NCBI RefSeq assembly: GCF_035046505.1
Contig: NC_089827.1
Location: 61,260,856 to 61,324,855, forward strand
DNA length: 64,000 nucleotides
Direction: 5' to 3'
From: Tiliqua scincoides
Lineage: Eukaryota > Chordata > Lepidosauria > Squamata > Scincidae
Part shown: in pieces, positions 35,267 to 46,561 of the stretch
Position numbering within the stretch: the stretch's first letter is position 1
Layout: every line of letters begins with the position of its first letter
The notes under the pieces: model-generated
Told to the model about the DNA's origin: nothing
The model's input: only the letters and a program-made list of their open reading frames with translations
The model's database searches: none
Position numbers and translations under genes: made by a program

Positions 35267-35614
35267 CAGGGGTGTCAAACTCGTTTCATACAGAGGGCCA
35301 AACAGCATTCATCATGCCTGCTGAGGGCTGGAGTGATGTCATTAGGCAGGAAGTGATGTCATTAAACAGGTCATAAACAAAAATAAGCACTTTTTTCTCA
35401 CCTAAGAACTCATTAGCTGCAAAAGACAGAAGAGAAGATACACAAATCTTGATCACATTTCAAGACATGGGAGAGCCCAGTTTTCATGTGGGCTGTCCCT
35501 TCAGCAGTAACACCTAAGAACCTCAGCAGTGCTCAGCAGCTGAGAGCTTAAGGGCTGGATAAAAAACTTCCATGGGCCGCATCTGGCCCCTGGGCCTTAT
35601 GTTTGACACCCCTG
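35267..35614 (+). mobile_element. Non-autonomous hAT-type element, family 3
   Basis: A 348-bp element with termini CAGGGGTGTCAAACTC and, on the reverse strand, CAGGGGTGTCAAACAT. A perfect 8-bp duplication AACTAGAC flanks it (35259-35266 and 35615-35622). A decayed relative in reverse orientation is at 56010-56356. Confidence 0.93.
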
Positions 35615-35622
35615 AACTAGAC

Positions 35623-36831
35623 TCACACACAACAATACTTTGAAAGTATCGTTTGCGTACATGGTATTTGAGGGGCAGAGAAAAAACAGGTCCTGGCATA
35701 AAAGGTCAGTCTAACAGAGACACAAAGCCCACAGGAAGGAAAAGAATTGGATGCTAAGAATTTGGAATTGTTTCTCATGTGTACTTATTTAGGGCTTAAT
35801 GACAGCCTGGGACAGGGGCTACTTACTCCTGCTAACTGGGCAAAGTTATCACCCTCTTCACCCCAGCGCATTGTCTTTTCTAGTGGCTGTTTGCTAGTGT
35901 ATCTTCAGTATCTTTTTAGACTTCGAGCTTTTCTGGGACAGAAGACCATTTCATTTATTTTCTCTGTAAAACACTTCATGAACTTTCTGGTTGAAAAGCA
36001 GAATACACAGGTATTTTTAACACTGAGGAAAGGGTCAAAGCTCCATGAGGAAAAGCTGAGTTTTGAGGAAAAATTTAAATAAAGAAGACAGCATCACTGA
36101 TAAAGTGGTTCCAGGCATAAGGAGAGGCAGGGCAGAAAGATCTGAGAAGAACATCTTCAAGTGGTTGAAGGTGGCAAAGTTGGAGCAACCAGGATGTGCT
36201 AAGATGGGAGAACAAAGAGATAGAGAAAGGAGCAAGACTATAGAACAGTGGTTCTCACACATTCAGCACCAGGTCTCAGTTTTTCCAATGAGAATGTCAG
36301 GTCCCACCAGGAGTGACATCATCAAGCAGGAAAAATTTTTAAAATCCTAGGCTGTAATCCTACCCACGCTTATTCAGGAGTAAGTCCCATTTACTATCAT
36401 TGTTAAAAGAATACTAATACATTGTTAAAAGTATAGGTCTGCCTGTAACATTTCCCCAAATGCAGTCACATCCCGTGGTAGCATCAAGTCTAATATATTA
36501 AAAATAAAATATTGAAATGAATGCAGAGCAACACCTGCCCACTTTCACCTGTAGGCCTATGTAATGGCACAGCAGAAGGAACAGACTGTCACCCTGAAAC
36601 TCACATTCACAGGGGGCATCTTGCCCAAAGGGCCACAAAGCCAACCAGCCATGCTAATTACATAGGAAGAGGTAGGTGGACCACAGGCACTCTCATTTCC
36701 TTGAATTCAGCAACATCAGGACAGTTTGGCTCTCCAGCCCTTGGCCTGCTCCATGATCAAAGGACGCAACACAGCACTGGTTTAGTTCATCGGGCACTAA
36801 CTGTCTAAGGAGAAATGATTGTCATCTAGTG
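35623..36831. other. No gene seen
   Basis: Open frames near 35747-36082 and 36521-36808 show no family likeness. A diverged foldback copy of the CCTATGCA family lies at about 36347-36445. Confidence 0.4.
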
Positions 36832-37266
36832 CAGGGGTGTCCAAAGTTTTTGGCAGGAGGGCCACATCATCTCTTTGACACTGTGTCGGGGGCCCGGCAA
36901 AGAATTAATTTACATTTAAAATTTGAATAAATTTACAGAAATGAATATATTAAAGATGAACTTATATGAATGAATGAAGGTCGTGAAATAGCTCAAGGCC
37001 TATAAAAGGCCTTGCACAAAGCAAGGCTGGCCTTTCCTTTGCTGCCACTACTGCATCACAGTCATGAAACAGCAAGCAGTGGGGGAAGCCCACAGCTCAC
37101 GAGAGGTCAAACAGTCACCCTCACGCTGAGAGCAGCTGCATTGTGCCAATGCAGGCTCCAACAAATCTCTGGAAGGCCAGAGGATCATTGGAGACTGGGG
37201 GCTCCTTGAGGACCACATTGAGAGACCTTGAGGGCCGCAAGTGGCCCCAGGGCCGGGGCACCCCTG
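36832..37266 (-). mobile_element. Non-autonomous hAT-type element, family 1
   Basis: A 435-bp element, the reverse-oriented sister of 2511-2975. It is flanked by a perfect 8-bp duplication ATCTAGTG (36824-36831 and 37267-37274). Confidence 0.93.
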
Positions 37267-37540
37267 ATCTAGTGCTACTAATATGATGTAAGCCATTAAG
37301 AGACTTTTATGGATCATTAGGAAAGGTTAAACTGCTTGGGAACTGCAACTGGAATTTCTTTCAACAGTAGATGGATCTTCGGTTTCTAGCATCCTTGCCC
37401 TTTCCAACCCAAGACTTACCTCAGCTCTGACTCCAGGCAACCTGACATGCCTCTCATTCCCTGGGGCAACAGGTGCTTGAGCATTCCGAGACAACCTGTT
37501 GCTTAATCAGAGGTAGTATTGCCAAAATGCTTCACAGTAG

Positions 37541-37773
37541 AATTTCAGTACATTGCATCTTTTATTTTTCACATATTTATACTGCCCTTTTTCCAAGAAG
37601 CTCAGGGTAGTATACAGCTCCTCACCTCCTTTTGTCCTAACAACAATCCTGTGAGGTAGGCGAGGCTGAGAGATTGTGACTGGCCCAGTCACAGCGGAAG
37701 CTTTGTAGCACAGCAAAGATTTGAACCTAGCTTTTCCAGGTTTGAGTCCAACACCACACCAACCTGGCTCCTT
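37541..37773 (-). repeat. MIR-like (CORE) SINE
   Basis: The plus strand reads like the reverse complement of an MIR-type SINE: AACAATCCTGTGAGGTAGG, then GACTGGCCCAGTCACAG, GATTTGAACCTAG and CCAACACCACACCA (tRNA head). Weaker relatives lie near 45840-46032 and 48740-48925. Confidence 0.65.
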
Positions 37774-37780
37774 TTAATCC

Positions 37781-37847
37781 ATTTCTGCCCAGCCCACAGA
37801 TGTACACATTTGATCCCTGTTGCATATATGCAACTCTGAGCAAAAAT
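37781..37847 (+). repeat. Small palindromic element, GTTGCATATATGCAAC core
   Basis: A 67-bp unit starting ATTTCTGCCCA with the perfect 16-bp palindrome at 37819-37834. Compare 46093-46159 and 23553-23600. Confidence 0.7.
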
Positions 37848-38844
37848 AGCTTAACCTAACATTTTGCAGTACCAGTCACTTCAGAAAAGGCAAATATTCT
37901 GTACAATGCACAAAGCATCAGCTTTGAAAATAAATCCAGACACCCATTTTTCCATGTGTCAATACTTTTGTCTAGCAGAGAATTGTGAAAACAGAACACA
38001 AGGCAGGGACACCATTCACTTTGTGGAGTTGTTCCTGGATAAAAAACCAACAAAGTGCTGTAAGACCAGTAGCCACCAATGAAAATACTTGACTGGGCTC
38101 AAAGTTAAACAGAATTGTGGTCAGATCTGGTCCAGCTGTAAAATCAAGTGAAATGAATGGATGGGGAAGAAGGGCACCCAGCTTCCATTACTTCTTGGAA
38201 TGGAATGAAAACAGGAGCAGAAAAAGAAAAACTTGGTGTGGACTAGACCACCCTGCCCCCTTCTTTCCCTATCCAGGCAGTGAAGCAGCACAGGAATCAG
38301 TAAGTAGAGGAGAAAGTATTTTGCAGGCCACCCTCAAAACACCAGTCTTGGATCTTGAATGTGGATGGTTGTTTAGAACAGATTACTAGCCAGACACAGA
38401 ACAAGGACCTGGAGAACTAGCAAGTTACTGAGAAAGGAAGCAGAGCCCCCTACAGGACACATCAAGCCACCTCAGACGAACATTTAATTGTGAGAAGACA
38501 CATTTGAAACAGATCTACAATAAGGCACCTACACTCGCCTGTTCACATTCAATGAGACAGCTGGCTTTGGTCTCTCCCACAAGCTTGATCCTAGTAAAAG
38601 CTTCCTACATTTTTTTTCGCTATTATTGAAGTCTTGCTTTGGGAAACTGCAGCAGGGACAATAAACTCATTTTAAAATACATTAAATAAAAAAGCATGAT
38701 GGATCTAAGATCCTCCCCAGTACCATTAAGTGTGAGAATAACAAAAAATAATTATGAAGTGTTTCTGCATTTGATAAGTCGTACAAAGCATCTTCCCACT
38801 AACCAAAACTCACCCATTTTTATACTACTCTAAATAGCTTGAGA

Positions 38845-38925
38845 ACCCAACCCTATACTTCTGGGAGTAAGCCTCATTGCAGTTTTCTACTGAGCAGGCG
38901 AACAGGATTGTACTTTTAAGACGAA
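38845..38925. repeat. Foldback repeat copy (CCTATGCA family), diverged
   Basis: The arms CCCTATACTTCTGGGAGTAAG and GAGCAGGCGAACAGGATTG mark a decayed copy just downstream of the first H3 gene. Confidence 0.5.
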
Positions 38926-39156
38926 ACAAACCACCTGAAACAAGTAGATAAACAAAACTGCAGACACAGGCACATTTGACAAAATCATTTTATGTGGAAT
39001 ATTGTTTAAATAAAATAAGTGCAGTGCATGCAGTAAGTACTTACTGGGAAAAAAAGTTTGAGCTTAAGGTCTTAAGGACACAGCGCGGGGGGGGGAGGAA
39101 AAAGGAGCGGCTCTTCGGTAGCCCTTCAGGGGCTCCAGAGCAGAGGGAGGCGCTCG

Positions 39157-39196
39157 CAGCTCTCTCGGTGAACACGTGGTGGCTCTTAAAAGAGCC
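39157..39196 (-). terminator. Histone 3' end: stem-loop (39181-39196) and downstream element (39157-39169)
   Basis: GGCTCTTTTAAGAGCC is the canonical 16-base histone stem-loop bound by SLBP. CCGAGAGAGCTGC downstream is the purine-rich element that pairs with U7 snRNA. They show that this H3 mRNA is cleaved and not polyadenylated. Confidence 0.96.
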
Positions 39197-39231
39197 TTTG
39201 GGTCAGTGGAACGGGTCCGAGCGCGCCCAGC

Positions 39232-39657
<426 letters not shown>

Positions 39658-39689
39658 TCAAGTGAAAAAAACCGCGAAAGACGGCAAAC

Positions 39690-39850
39690 TTTATAGAGGC
39701 GCCTCCATTCTGATTGGCTGCCAATAGTCCTGATGGACTCCAACCATTGGCTAGAGTCAGGTTTGCAGCGATTGGTTGAGACCAGAACGATTCGTGCTTC
39801 TGATTGGCTCATTTTAGAAAACCAAAACCCAATTGGTCCATTTCAAAGGC
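39690..39850 (-). promoter_or_regulatory. H3 copy 1 promoter: TATA and CCAAT boxes
   Basis: On the minus strand TATAAA lies at 39690-39695, about 48 bases before the start codon. CCAAT boxes lie at 39713-39717 and near 39745-39750 and 39771-39775, with further ATTGG/CCAAT motifs near 39721, 39803 and 39833. Multiple CCAAT boxes are usual for S-phase histone promoters. Confidence 0.88.
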
Positions 39851-39866
39851 GCCCTTTGATTTCAAA

Positions 39867-39934
39867 AAAACTAGACTCCCCATTCGCTTGTGCTGTGTGA
39901 GGACACAGCACAAGCCAATGGGGAGTCTAGTTTT
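39867..39934. repeat. 68-bp near-perfect palindrome upstream of H3
   Basis: Two 32-bp arms (39867-39898 and 39903-39934) are inverted copies with one mismatch, separated by GAGG. The right arm contains GCCAATGG; the mismatch destroys this CCAAT in the left arm (CCATTCGC). It lies about 225-290 bases upstream of the H3 start codon. Confidence 0.95.
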
Positions 39935-40245
39935 CCATTGATTCAATTGGCTTTTACAATTTGTATTTGAAATTGCATTTCAATTAAATCTATTTTTCCT
40001 ACAACTCCTCTCGAAAAGGCCTTGATCTTAATTATACAAGTTAAGAAACAGCATTTCATGCCACTAAGGCTTCCCCCCCCCAAAAAAAATGCAACTTAGA
40101 ATAAAAGAACCCCAAGTGCAACGCAAGAAAAACATTAAATTAAAAGATCAAACGGGAAATCAGCTGTTGTACTAAATACATATTTGACGTTGCGCTTGTG
40201 TAAAAGTGGCTGGAGAAGAGTCTTAGGCTACACAAGAGTCTTAGG

Positions 40246-40417
40246 CTATCCACATTTTCTTGGGAGTAAGCCCCATTGACTCTAATGGGACTTACTTCTG
40301 AGTAGACATGCATAGAATTGAGCTATGAGGCTGCAGTCCTATGCACACTTACCTGGGAGTCAGCCCCATTGACTATAATGGGACTTACTTCTGGGTAGAC
40401 ATGCATAGGATTGGGCT
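40246..40417. repeat. Two adjacent foldback repeats (CCTATGCA family)
   Basis: Copies at about 40246-40324 and 40331-40417. The second is the most regular in the window: CCTATGCACACTTACCTGGG on the left and TGGGTAGACATGCATAGG on the right, around CCCATTGACTATAATGGG. Confidence 0.85.
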
Positions 40418-40574
40418 CTTTGTTTCAAAAACAGAAATTCTACCCCTTTCTCTGGGTGTGTGAAAAGGGGGGGGAGTTGAAGCTAAATGGACTGCAATCC
40501 TTCAGAATATTATTAATTCATTCTAATGAATACTGTGAATGATTTCCTTCGGCCCCTTCTATTCTGTTTGAAAA

Positions 40575-40614
40575 GCGTTGAGCCTGCTACAGCTGACCAA
40601 TAAGAGCTCAACGC
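40575..40614. promoter_or_regulatory. Inverted repeat around a CCAAT box, no gene attached
   Basis: GCGTTGAGC (40575-40583) and GCTCAACGC (40606-40614) are perfect inverted arms flanking CCAAT at 40597-40601. TTTGAA (40567-40572) and TTCAAA (40622-40627) extend the symmetry. The promoter role is inferred from the motif only. Confidence 0.4.
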
Positions 40615-41062
40615 GGGTTTTTTCAAATTTTCCAACTTTCACAAGGAAACTGCTAATAGCGATTTCCCCCCATATTTTCTGCTAACATCGATTTTTCTGC
40701 CCCTATACATACGAGCTACATATACGTGTATCTAAAATCTTTACCATTCATATGAAAAAAGCCCACATAAAACCAGGGGGAATTGAGTGTGTGATTGTGC
40801 GTCTTGGACCACGCTATGAAACCATTTGCAATTATCTTTAGAATACTTCTTTTTTTAGTCAGAACTTACTAAAACGTTTGCAGTTATTTAGGAAGTACTC
40901 TATTTTGGCCTAGTTTAGAAAAAAAGCTTTCCTTATTTGCAAGTTTATAACAGACCATCTAGCTTTAATATTAGTTATTGTTTTCTGTAGAGCAGCAAGT
41001 GACAAGACTCATGAAAAACATTAATATACGTTTTTCTCAATTAGACTTGCTCATGAGTAACG

Positions 41063-41247
41063 GCACAATGTCTACTCAGAAGTCCCATTAGCCAGTGGGG
41101 CTTACTCCCAGGAAATTGTGGATTGGACTGGGCTGTCTCATTAAACTCAGGAAAGCAAGGCTACAATTCTATACATACTTTCCAGGGAGTAAGTTTCACT
41201 GAACACAATGGGACTTGCTTCTAAGTAGACATGCATAGGATTGGGCT
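41063..41247. repeat. Two adjacent foldback repeats (CCTATGCA family)
   Basis: Copies at about 41063-41134 and 41157-41247, both with TCTACTCAGAAG/GGGCTTACTCCC-type arms. Confidence 0.75.
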
Positions 41248-41711
41248 ACCTCATTGAACTAGAGGCACATACTGGATTGCACTATTAACAGAAAGTCTTG
41301 GGTTTACTTGGACCCTGGGAACTTAAAAAACAGCCTTTGGTGCATTCGTAACTGCGCGTTTAGCTAGTTCCTCCAACAAGAGCTATATGGTCACTGATAC
41401 CCCGCCCCCCCCCACACACACACACAAAAGCAGAACACTTCTTGTTCTTTGTTAATGGAGGTGGGCTCTCCCCAATAATACGTTTCAATTATTCGCAGTA
41501 GGTGTGGATATTTGATACCAAAATACCCTTTGCTGAATGAGCTTATAGACACAAAATAACTCTTTTCTAACATCTTTTTTACTTTTCCACATCTTAACGC
41601 CACTGCCGCCTAATAAGAGAACTGAACGCATTAGCTTACCCTACTGCCTGGGCTTATTCCCCAGCTGAAATGCTACGTATAGCAAATGCTCCGTCGTTTT
41701 GTACTAGCGTT

Positions 41712-41909
41712 ATGCAAATAGGAGAATTGTGATTCTCACTTTTTATTGGCTGCCCATGTAGCACTAGCTCTAAAGCGAATGCTTCTCCTTCGTGATTGGA
41801 CCAAAAGTCACCGAGTGCCCATTGGTTGTTTGGACAACAATGCCTCGATTTGAGCCAATCACAAGTCATACCGCCTCGGTGGCAAAAGAGACGGGCAAAG
41901 AAACACAAA
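41712..41909. promoter_or_regulatory. Orphan histone-like promoter block
   Basis: Within 200 bases lie a perfect octamer ATGCAAAT (41712-41719), ATTGG at 41745-41749, 41795-41799 and 41821-41825, CCAAT at 41855-41859, and AAACACAAA (41901-41909), the H1-box sequence. An E2F-like GCGCCAAA follows at 42160-42167. Octamer plus multiple CCAAT boxes is the plan of vertebrate H2A-H2B divergent promoters. No histone reading frame flanks it on either side. Confidence 0.45.
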
Positions 41910-42282
41910 GGAGGCAAATGTTCATTCATAAAAATGTATCTTAGTTGTTTCCAAAGTCTCCCCCCGAATAAAGAGACAACTTTATTCAGTTTTGCTGTCA
42001 GCTGCAGTCCTAATGCAGGTTTCCTTGAGAGGAAGTCGCAGTGCACTTAATGAGACTTCCCTACTACTTCATCCAGTAAGAATTCATCTCAGAGCAACGT
42101 CAAGCCTTTGAAAGACTAGCCAGCAAATTTTGAAACGCGGGCTCATCTGCAATGAACTCGCGCCAAAAAACTATTGTGTGCTTTTTACTCCCCCTTCCCT
42201 GGAGTTTTCAGCAAGCAAATACAATTGCTTTAATGCTTAAGGGTTCGGGATCATCTTATTTCGAGCTGAGCTAATAGATACT

Positions 42283-42868
42283 TAATTCAGAGTAGACATG
42301 CATAGGCTTGGGCTCTAAGCTCCCAGTTCCATCAGGTTCACTGAGACTTGCTCCTACATACAAACAATACTTGTGACAAGTTTACAAGTGTAAACCATTC
42401 TCTGTAAGTACAAATTCTCTAAGTAGAAATCAAGACATGTCTTGATGGGTAAATAAAAAAATCAAGGTATGTCTTGATGGGTAGTCATGCTTCTTGGGCA
42501 GTCAAGCAAACCGCCCTCCCTAGGGAAATTCTACACTAGTTTGCTTTGAAAAGTCCAGTTAGACCATTTAATTTTTGAGACAGAACTCGTCGAGTGGGTT
42601 ATGCTCAAGGTCGCCTCTCTCCCGGCTCCCTTCCCTCTTGCTTGGAACCAGCGCCTATCCTATTGTGAAGTCACACACCCATCAGCCCAAGTCAAGCAGG
42701 AGCTGGTGTGGTTAGCGCTCCGATCACCAAACATCACTATGCAAAGAAATTAAAGGGAGGGGGTAAGTCAAGATCGGAGCTCCAAACTGCAATCCTGTGC
42801 ACTTTTCCCGAGTAAGCGCCATGAACTAAAGGGGCTTACTTCCGAGCAAGCGTGCACAGGACCGCACC
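42283..42868. repeat. Foldback repeat copies (CCTATGCA family) flanking unassigned sequence
   Basis: A partial copy lies at about 42283-42358 and a fuller, GC-shifted copy at 42787-42868 (CCTGTGCACTTTTCCCGAGT with CCGAGCAAGCGTGCACAGG). Between them is no gene; a duplicated phrase around ATCAAG(A/G)(C/T)ATGTCTTGATGGGTA occurs at about 42429-42484. Confidence 0.6.
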
Positions 42869-42962
42869 GGCAACCTGCACACCCGTTACCTGAAGCCCGC
42901 TCAGGAGATCCCTAGCGACTGTGGCTGCAAGGAGGGCGACTGCCCCGTGTCAGGGTGCATGA

Positions 42963-43004
42963 CAGCTCTTTTTGGGGACGAAGTGGGTGGCTCTTAAAAG
43001 AGCC
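42963..43004 (-). terminator. Histone 3' end: stem-loop (42989-43004) and downstream element (42963-42975)
   Basis: GGCTCTTTTAAGAGCC is followed by CCAAAAAGAGCTG, a close match to the U7-pairing consensus. They lie 40 to 80 bases after the H1 stop codon. Confidence 0.96.
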
Positions 43005-43043
43005 TTTGGGGTTTTCTGCAGAAAGGAGCGCGCCACTCATGCT

Positions 43044-43697
43044 CTACTTCTTCTTCGGCGCCGCCTTCTTCGCCTTTCCCACTTTAGGTTTGGCGACCTT
43101 GGGCTTGGCCGTCTTAGGCTTCACCGCCTTGGCTTTGGCCGGGCTCTTGGCCACTTTCTTGGGCTTGACGGGTTTTGACTTCTTGGGGCTCTTGGCCGCC
43201 TTCTTGGCCGCGGCGGGTTTCTTGGGCTTCTTGGGACTCTTCTTGGCAGCGGCGGCGGCTTTCTTGGGCTTCTTGACAGCCCCTGCGGGCTTCTTGACGG
43301 CGGGCTTCTTGGCCTTGGCCGCAGCCTTCTTCTTGGGCGCCTTCTCCTTGCCTTCGGCAGATTTCTTGCCAATCTTGAAGGAGCCAGAGGCGCCGATGCC
43401 CTTGGTGTGCACCAGGGTCCCCTTGGTCACCAAGCTCTTGAGCCCCAGCTTAATGCGGCTGTTGTTCTTCTCCACATCGTAGCCTCCTGCCGCCAGGGCT
43501 TTTTTCAGCGCGGCCAGAGAGACGCCCTTGCGCTCCTTGGAGGCGGCCACCGCCTTGGTGATCAGCTCGCTGACACTAGGACCCGAGGGCTTGCGAGCCT
43601 TGGCGGCGCCCGCCTTCTTCGCCTTCTTGGCCGGAGCTTTGGAGGCGACCACGGGAGCCGCGGCGGCGACAGCGACAGCCGGTGCGGTTTCAGACAT
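43044..43697 (-). CDS. Linker histone H1 (replication-dependent)
   Basis: 217 codons with no intron. Linker histone H1 binds DNA at the nucleosome entry/exit point and compacts chromatin in the nucleus. Residues 1-38 form the alanine/lysine-rich N-tail starting MSETAPA. Residues 39-109 are the winged-helix globular domain ([55 protein letters not shown]). Residues 110-217 form the long lysine/alanine/proline tail with several SPKK/SPAK sites for cyclin-dependent kinases. The upstream AAACACAAA box, CCAAT and TATA and the downstream stem-loop make this an S-phase H1. It lies between the two H3 genes on the strand of H3 copy 1. Which H1 subtype is orthologous cannot be settled here. Confidence 0.97.
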   Translation of the reverse strand: MSETAPAVAVAAAAPVVASKAPAKKAKKAGAAKARKPSGPSVSELITKAVAASKERKGVSLAALKKALAAGGYDVEKNNSRIKLGLKSLVTKGTLVHTKGIGASGSFKIGKKSAEGKEKAPKKKAAAKAKKPAVKKPAGAVKKPKKAAAAAKKSPKKPKKPAAAKKAAKSPKKSKPVKPKKVAKSPAKAKAVKPKTAKPKVAKPKVGKAKKAAPKKK

Positions 43698-43768
43698 GAC
43701 TGCTGAGCACGAACAGATACTCTTACTGCGCGAGGGAAAGTGAGCTCAAGTAGGTCAGCCGCTGGGTA

Positions 43769-43861
43769 TTTATAGAGGCGAGCCGCCTCCTGATTGGTCC
43801 GCTGCAGAACCCGCCCTGCTGCAAGGCACAGAGGACTCTTCCGACTGCTCAGTTTGTGTTT
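43769..43861 (-). promoter_or_regulatory. H1 promoter: TATA, CCAAT and H1 box
   Basis: On the minus strand, reading towards the gene: AAACACAAA (43853-43861), the H1-specific element; CCAAT (43793-43797); TATAAA (43769-43774). The order and spacing are those of vertebrate replication-dependent H1 promoters. Confidence 0.92.
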
Positions 43862-44477
43862 CTTTCCACTTAATAAATTGCAATTTTTCCATTATATCTG
43901 CCCCCAAAACATCAAATCTTCCAGCCGATGCAAAGGGCAAGAAGTGCCCTTCATGCAGTCGATTTCTCCCGTTGCAAAACTGCAAACAACCCTTTTAAAA
44001 CAGCTCCCAAGCCTCGGCTGCAGGAGCTGGGAAGACCTCACAGGACCGAAACTTTTGTTTTTCTTTGTAAATTAAAGCCGTGCAATTGTCCAAATCCCCA
44101 GAAAAAGGGCTCAGGTCACATCTTCAGACCCTCCCCGCGGTGGCAGGACCCAAGGTGAGGGATTGGTGGCCAGACCTTCGCTGTAAATGGGTTTGATATC
44201 AAGAGAGGTAACACAGACTTCCCCAAAGTGGATTCACCATTGCTAATCAGCCAAGCCCTCGCCAACTCGCCAACTCCAAAGAAATCGGGTTTAATATCGT
44301 GTTAAACTATCGTCAAGTACCAGCACATTAATTAGGAGGGTGATGGAATCTGTATAAACCGTGAGTTTCTTTAAAAAAAAATAATTCAGGGGTCAATGGA
44401 GAATTTCATTCTAAACTACCCCATAAGAGATTAGGAGGAGTCCATTTAAAGACTCCTTCCTGCTCCATCCTATAAGT

Positions 44478-44834
44478 CAGTGCTTCCCAACTTGGGGTGT
44501 GTGTATCCCCCCAGGGATACTTGCCAGGATCTTTAGGGGTACTTGGAAAAGAACTGAATAATGGTGGGGAAAAGACAGGTATGTATTAGAATGCTTTTCA
44601 GGGCTGGGAAAGCAGCTAACCCCAGCAGTCGCTGGGAAAGCCCCAGCAATTGCTAATTTCTGGTCATCAATTCATGTACCATCAGATATGGATCAGTAGT
44701 TGGAAACACATAAATTTGGAATAGCAGCAGCTATATTAATTATAAACATTTTGATAATTTGAGGGGTACAGTTTATGGAAATGGGCTGCCAAGGGGTACA
44801 CAAGGGGGGGAAAACAAAATGTTGGGAACCACTG
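44478..44834 (+). mobile_element. hAT-type element, family 4, diverged
   Basis: A 357-bp element with termini CAGTGCTTCCCAAC and, on the reverse strand, CAGTGGTTCCCAAC. The flanking 8-mers match only in part, so it is old. Confidence 0.75.
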
Positions 44835-45159
44835 CTGTACATAATTAGCAACTGGGATCCCATTCCACTAAAGATAATGAAGGATAAAAGAAATCTCTCT
44901 TCAGTGGTGATATTGAAAACAAAGGCTTGGACTCCATGTGGAAAGTACTGCCATGAACCTCTCTCTTACAACACTTTGTTTCTCTGCTAAAAAGATCTGC
45001 TTGGAGTCTGCCCCTTAGAGTACAATCCCTAAAGCATTTCCCTGGTAAACCCTACTCTTGAGTGAGCATGCACTCACTCAGAACAAGATTATACTGCTAA
45101 CTTTACTTCAGAGCTCCTGGATGATGATGATTCTTTGAAAAATGTGATACCTTTTATGG

Positions 45160-46561
45160 CAGCAATCCTATGCACACTTACCTGGCAGAGGATGCTCTGA
45201 TGAAGATATTCTATGACACTTGCTGAGTGGTGACAACAGATCATGCACGAATCTAACAGCAAATTATTGAAACTTATTAATACAATGTTGCAGAGCTTTT
45301 TTTTCTTTCCCAATTAGCTGTTACAACTCAATATTGCAATGGGAGACCTATGGAGTTCCCAACAGATTCAGCACTTGCATGATGTATCTGTAACTATTAC
45401 GCAGAGAGAGTATCACTCTTGTCAGTATGTATATATGTATTGTTTTACACTCTGTGGGGCTTTTTTGACACAGTTGCATGCTCATTTACTTTGTTTTTAG
45501 ATGCTTGTTTGTTTTCTTTTTCTGCCATTAAATGTTCTAAAACAAACAAAAAAAGAAACTAACCTGGCAGTAAGCCTCATTAAACTCAGTGGGACCTATT
45601 TCTCAGTGAACATATGTGCCACAGTCCAGCCAAAGGCAATGACATGTAAGGCTGCAATCCTATGCACATTTAGTTGGGAGTAAAGATGCAGTGGGGCCTA
45701 TTTCTGAGAAAATATGTTTAGGATTGCTTTGCAAGTCCAGTTGGAATTGATGGGAAAATGTGATTTTAAACAGTCTCGCAATGCCATTAATGGGAGTCTT
45801 CCCTCTGACTGGCTCACATCCATTTATTTTCCTAAAATGACACAGATATTTAGAATTTATTGTATTTTATTTTTGTTCTTCCAAGCAAGTTGCATCTTCT
45901 CCCTTCCATTTTGTACATACAATGCTGAGAAGTGGATGGAGTTTATGACTTGCCCACGGCAATCTAATGAACTTCATGGCTGAGTAAGAATTTGAACTCA
46001 AGACAGTCAAGCACTCTGCAACCCAATATGAGTTCTCATTTCCTGCAGTGTACACAATGGAAACCAGTGGAAAGCAATTGCACTTCAGTTAAATTTCTGC
46101 CTGGCCCACAGATGTACACACTTGGCTCCTGTTGCATATATGCAACATTGGGCAGAAATGGTAGCTTCAGTGCCCAATCCTATGTGTGTCCACTCAGGTT
46201 AGTCCCATTATTGACAATTACTCCCTGGTAAGAGTGGATAGGCTTGCAGTCTCACAGTCCAATCTACTCAGCATGTCTACTCAGAAGTAAACTCCATTAG
46301 AGTTAATGGGGCTTACTCCCAGGAGATTGTGCTGTTAATCAGCTAGTTTACATGTTGAAATGCAAACGTTGGTACTGTATCATCATAGAAACATATCTGA
46401 ATGGATTTCAGTGGTGTTAAAAAGTTTCCCAGACTAGGAACACTTTGCCAAAAGCAACCTTTTATACTTTGTAAGCTACAATCCTATGCACACTTACCTG
46501 GGAGTAAGTGTCATTGACAATAATAGGGTTTACTTCTGAGTAGACATGCATAGGCTTGGCT
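45160..46561. repeat. Cluster of foldback repeats (CCTATGCA family)
   Basis: Partial or full copies lie at about 45160-45190, 45560-45620, 45648-45730, 46171-46248, 46255-46334 and 46475-46561. They make up much of the spacer upstream of the second H3 gene. No gene is seen between 44835 and 46770. Confidence 0.7.
46093..46159 (+). repeat. Small palindromic element, GTTGCATATATGCAAC core
   Basis: A 67-bp unit with ends ATTTCTGCC and GGGCAGAAAT in inverted order and a perfect 16-bp palindrome at 46131-46146. It is the best of three copies in the window. Confidence 0.75.

Noticed and set aside
42129-42140. Cell-cycle CDE/CHR element (TTTGAA next to CGCGG)
   Set aside because: The order is reversed relative to known CDE-then-CHR promoters, so the motif pair is not canonical.
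42955-43706. Long open frames on the plus strand across the H1 gene
   Set aside because: They are complements of lysine/alanine/proline codons of H1 and have no independent support.
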